Shown here: positions 22,461-24,491 of the stretch, one piece after another
Layout: each line of letters opens with the position of its first letter
Numbering within the stretch: the first letter of the stretch is position 1
Origin: JAAYBQ01 sp035403465
GTDB taxonomy: Bacteria > Spirochaetota > UBA4802 > UBA5550
Direction of reading: 5' to 3'
Length of the DNA stretch: 24,491 bases
NCBI GenBank assembly: GCA_035403465.1
Contig: DAONFG010000046.1
Span: 1-24,491 of the forward strand
Program-made: the position numbers and the translations under genes
The notes under the pieces: model-generated
The model's database searches: none
What the model was told of the DNA's origin: nothing
The model's input: only the letters and a program-made list of their open reading frames with translations

Positions 22461-23073
22461 TCAACAACCACTGAGAGCAGCCGCAATATCGTCAATAAGA
22501 TCATCAGCGTCTTCCAGTCCGGGAGAGAGCCTCACGGGTGTATCGGTTATCCCCCTCTTTGTGCGTTCCTCCTGCGGTACTGATACATGGGACATTTCAC
22601 AGGGTAAGGAATGTATTATCCGCAATAAAAAGGATTTTATTTTCGCGACAGATCGATGCAATTGTCGCGATATCGGCAAACTTGAGAAGGGGATTCGTCA
22701 GGGTTTCAACAAAAATTCCTTTTGTAGATGGACGTATTGCCGCCTTAATCTCATTTATATGCGAAGTATCAACATAAGAAAACTCAAGATCATAGTCTGC
22801 AAGCAGGCGATCGAAGAGTCTCCTGGTGCCGCCGTAAATGTCCTCTGTTACAATTATGTGATCACCGGGCCTGAATAAAAACATGATGCCGGTTATTGCA
22901 GCCATGCCCGAAGAACAGGCAAATCCACGCGCTCCGCAGTCAAGTCTGGCCATACCATCCTCAAGGACTTTCCGTGTCGGGTTACCGGACCTGCTGTAAT
23001 CGAACCCGGTGCTCTGACACCAGACCCGGATGACGGAATGTGGCGTTCCGGTAAACTGGAACAGAAAAAATTT
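22461..23073 (-). pseudogene. Decayed cystathionine gamma-synthase/lyase gene
   Basis: On the minus strand the sequence starts without its first 20-25 codons, reading SVPVYRNATFRHPGLV just behind the hydrolase stop. One extra base near 23017 then shifts the frame to QSTGFDYSRSGNPTRKVLE. That frame runs through FACSSGMAAITGI and DIYGGTRRLFDRL to FIADNTFLT, where an out-of-frame junction near 22605 jumps to MSHVSVPQEERTKRGITDT and the normal end VRLSPGLEDADDLIDDI. About 190 residues, with the PLP lysine (SATKYLGGH region), are missing. The enzyme family links cysteine and homocysteine. This copy cannot work. Confidence 0.85.
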
Positions 23074-23961
23074 TCAGCAGCTGCAATACCTCCCATCCTC
23101 GTCAACAGCAGCAAGACCGTTCTTTATCAGCCTCTCCAGGTGCTTCACGATCATCGCCTTCTCCCAGTACAGAACAAAGATCGTGGGGTGCGCCGGGTAT
23201 ATGAGCATCTTTGCAGCAAGTTCATCAAGAGTTGATGGCTTCTCTTTGAGAGCTGCGAGTACACGGTCATCACGTTTAAGGATACGCCCCCTGTAAACCT
23301 CGAACGCCTCGCGTATCCCGGACTTAAGCACCTCCTTGTTGTGGCCTGAAACAACCTTATCAGGTTTCATGCTGATTATCCTGTCTATGGATGCAATAAA
23401 ATCATCCACGGGCGTTACAGCGTCACCGTACCACGGCCCCACCTTTGTGAGGCAGATATCACCGCAGAAGAGAAGACCCTCTTCCGGGAAAAAGAATGCA
23501 AGGTGGCCCGATGTATGCCCGGGCATATGCATCACATCAATCTTTGTCCTTCCGGCATCAATCACGTCACCTTCATCGATAGTACCATCAACGCGCCACT
23601 CGCCGAAAAATGACTGTTTCATTGTGCCTATAAGATGCACATACTTTTCGGGATCCTCGTTCATGTACTTGTCCCAGCTCTCTAGCGACGCGATTTTTTT
23701 ACTATCCCTGAAGTTTTCCCGTTCCAGTGGATGGGTAAGTATGCGGGCATTCACGAAGAGGTCATTGTCCCACGAATGGTCAATATGGCAGTGAGAGTTT
23801 ATGAGCAGATCAACATCAGCAGGCCGTGCCTCTTTGGTGATCTCACCCGCACCGCTGTCTATCATCACACGAACATCATCGTCGATGAGCACGGCATTGG
23901 ACTTACCGAATCCCTCGTCAGTAAAATATATTGATATCCTGTCATTTATCTTCTCTATCAT
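23074..23961 (-). CDS. Metallo-beta-lactamase-fold hydrolase
   Basis: This 295-residue protein has the two-metal site of the MBL superfamily: HCHIDH (H57, H59, D61, H62), H149 in PGHTSGH, D168 in FCGDI and H207 in VSGHNKE. Residues about 230-295 look like the winged-helix end found in LACTB2-like and related thioester or glyoxalase II-type hydrolases. The substrate is not predictable. GGAG lies seven bases before the ATG. The stop codon lies where the truncated cystathionine synthase pseudogene begins, and the last bases overlap the lost start of that gene. Confidence 0.88.
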   Translation of the reverse strand: MIEKINDRISIYFTDEGFGKSNAVLIDDDVRVMIDSGAGEITKEARPADVDLLINSHCHIDHSWDNDLFVNARILTHPLERENFRDSKKIASLESWDKYMNEDPEKYVHLIGTMKQSFFGEWRVDGTIDEGDVIDAGRTKIDVMHMPGHTSGHLAFFFPEEGLLFCGDICLTKVGPWYGDAVTPVDDFIASIDRIISMKPDKVVSGHNKEVLKSGIREAFEVYRGRILKRDDRVLAALKEKPSTLDELAAKMLIYPAHPTIFVLYWEKAMIVKHLERLIKNGLAAVDEDGRYCSC

Positions 23962-23990
23962 AAGGCTGCTCCGGCCGGACCTGGCATTGA

Positions 23991-24041
23991 CCGGTTTTAA
24001 ACCGGCTGATTCACAATATCACCAGATGTCATTGCTGTCAA
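23991..24041 (-). promoter_or_regulatory. Promoter and palindrome for the MBL-fold hydrolase
   Basis: On the minus strand TTGACA (24041-24036) is followed after 17 bases by TATTGT (24018-24013). The predicted start point falls next to a palindrome CCGGTTTTAAACCGG (23991-24005), which could be an operator or a 5'-end stem. Confidence 0.5.
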
Positions 24042-24424
24042 GCATGGATACACAATAACCAGACTCCGGCATGTAACCGGGTCTACAAACCGGTATGAAT
24101 TAACAAAAATCATTACATGTAAAGTGCAAATCATGTTGACAAAATGTTAATATTCGGGATATTAACATTTTCTGATTTTATTATAAGAAATTCAGATATT
24201 AAACTTTATCTCTCACAAAGGGCACAAACCTGGTCAGAACACCCGGTCTGTCGCTTATACTTTTCAAGCATTACATTCCTGTTCAGCAAGTCACAGACCA
24301 GCTATTGATGCCGGTAAAAGCCTGCTGCAGAAACAGGGAGGAAACGAACCGATCCGGTCGAGGTAAAGGCAGTTCAGTTCAATAATAAAATAAAAGTTTT
24401 AAATAAACAGAGAGGCAAATGTTA
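24042..24424. other. Non-coding region with a palindromic promoter and long leader
   Basis: No gene is visible. TTGACA (24136-24141) overlaps a perfect inverted repeat AAAATGTTAATAT-TCGGG-ATATTAACATTTT (24141-24171). From there to the ATG at 24425 is about 250 bases. In that leader CTGGTC (24230-24235) and GGTCTGT (24245-24251) can each pair with the same stretch, ACAGACCAG (24293-24301), so two alternative stems exclude one another. I recognise no known riboswitch consensus. Confidence 0.45.
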
Positions 24425-24491
24425 ATGAAAAAAAAAGATAACGTCAATATTTTTTCGCACATTTTTATCAAGTCCTCAATCAATGACCAAA
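24425..24491 (+). CDS. Start of an unidentified gene (partial)
   Basis: An ATG at 24425, nine bases after GAGAGG, opens a frame that reads MKKKDNVNIFSHIFIKSS and runs off the right edge. An in-frame ATG at 24419 is too close to the ribosome binding site. Too little is present to name a family. Confidence 0.4.
   Translation, partial: MKKKDNVNIFSHIFIKSSINDQ

Noticed and set aside
22597..22953. Intact short PLP-enzyme gene
   Set aside because: It is the middle of the cystathionine synthase pseudogene; matching pieces continue in other frames on both sides.
24172..24424. Known riboswitch (cobalamin, SAM or TPP)
   Set aside because: I could not match the conserved core of any of these classes.

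Overview
This window of moderate G+C bacterial DNA is densely packed with genes on both strands and has no rRNA, tRNA, CRISPR array or intact insertion sequence that I could find. Its mix suggests a free-living or host-associated anaerobe. The gene set is a plant-type (FatA/FatB) acyl-ACP thioesterase, a STAS anti-sigma antagonist, an HD-GYP relative, PdxS/PdxT vitamin B6 synthesis, FdhD, and an E1 of the Bacillus ThiF type. A spirochaete would fit, but this is a low-confidence inference because no taxonomic marker gene is present.

Left part (1-10,383), general accessory genes. It holds the 3' end of an iron alcohol dehydrogenase and three small zinc-ribbon proteins. Next come a degenerate HD-GYP protein, the acyl-ACP thioesterase and a VapBC toxin-antitoxin pair with its own palindromic operator. 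A 78-bp tandem hairpin repeat follows, then a STAS protein converging on a PH-like/AAA+ ATPase, and a YgeA-type amino-acid racemase broken by one in-frame stop. A TetR regulator diverges from an acyltransferase, and a 465-bp gap holds two separate palindromic repeat elements.

Central part (10,384-18,933), sulfur metabolism. CysM is followed by a remnant of an ABC-transporter ATPase. Then come metY-cysK, an IscR-like Rrf2 regulator, and a tight run of mnmA-like, thiF/moeB-like, sufS-like and fdhD genes. This run looks like a sulfur-relay operon: desulfurase, E1-like carrier activator, thiouridylase and the formate dehydrogenase sulfur-transfer protein.

Right part (18,953-24,491), PLP supply and sulfur remnants. 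A minus-strand operon encodes a DUF2325 protein, PdxS, PdxT and an alpha/beta hydrolase. It diverges from a C_GCAxxG_C_C redox protein. A decayed cystathionine gamma-synthase/lyase gene and a metallo-beta-lactamase-fold hydrolase follow, then a non-coding stretch with a strong palindrome and the first codons of a gene leaving the window.

The most interesting signal is regulatory. Long palindromes with a shared TACTAC(T/C)AA core lie upstream of metY-cysK, of the Rrf2 gene, and of the DUF2325-pdxST operon. This suggests that one Fe-S or thiol-sensing Rrf2 regulator co-ordinates cysteine/homocysteine synthesis with synthesis of the PLP cofactor those enzymes need, and probably with the sulfur-relay operon behind it.
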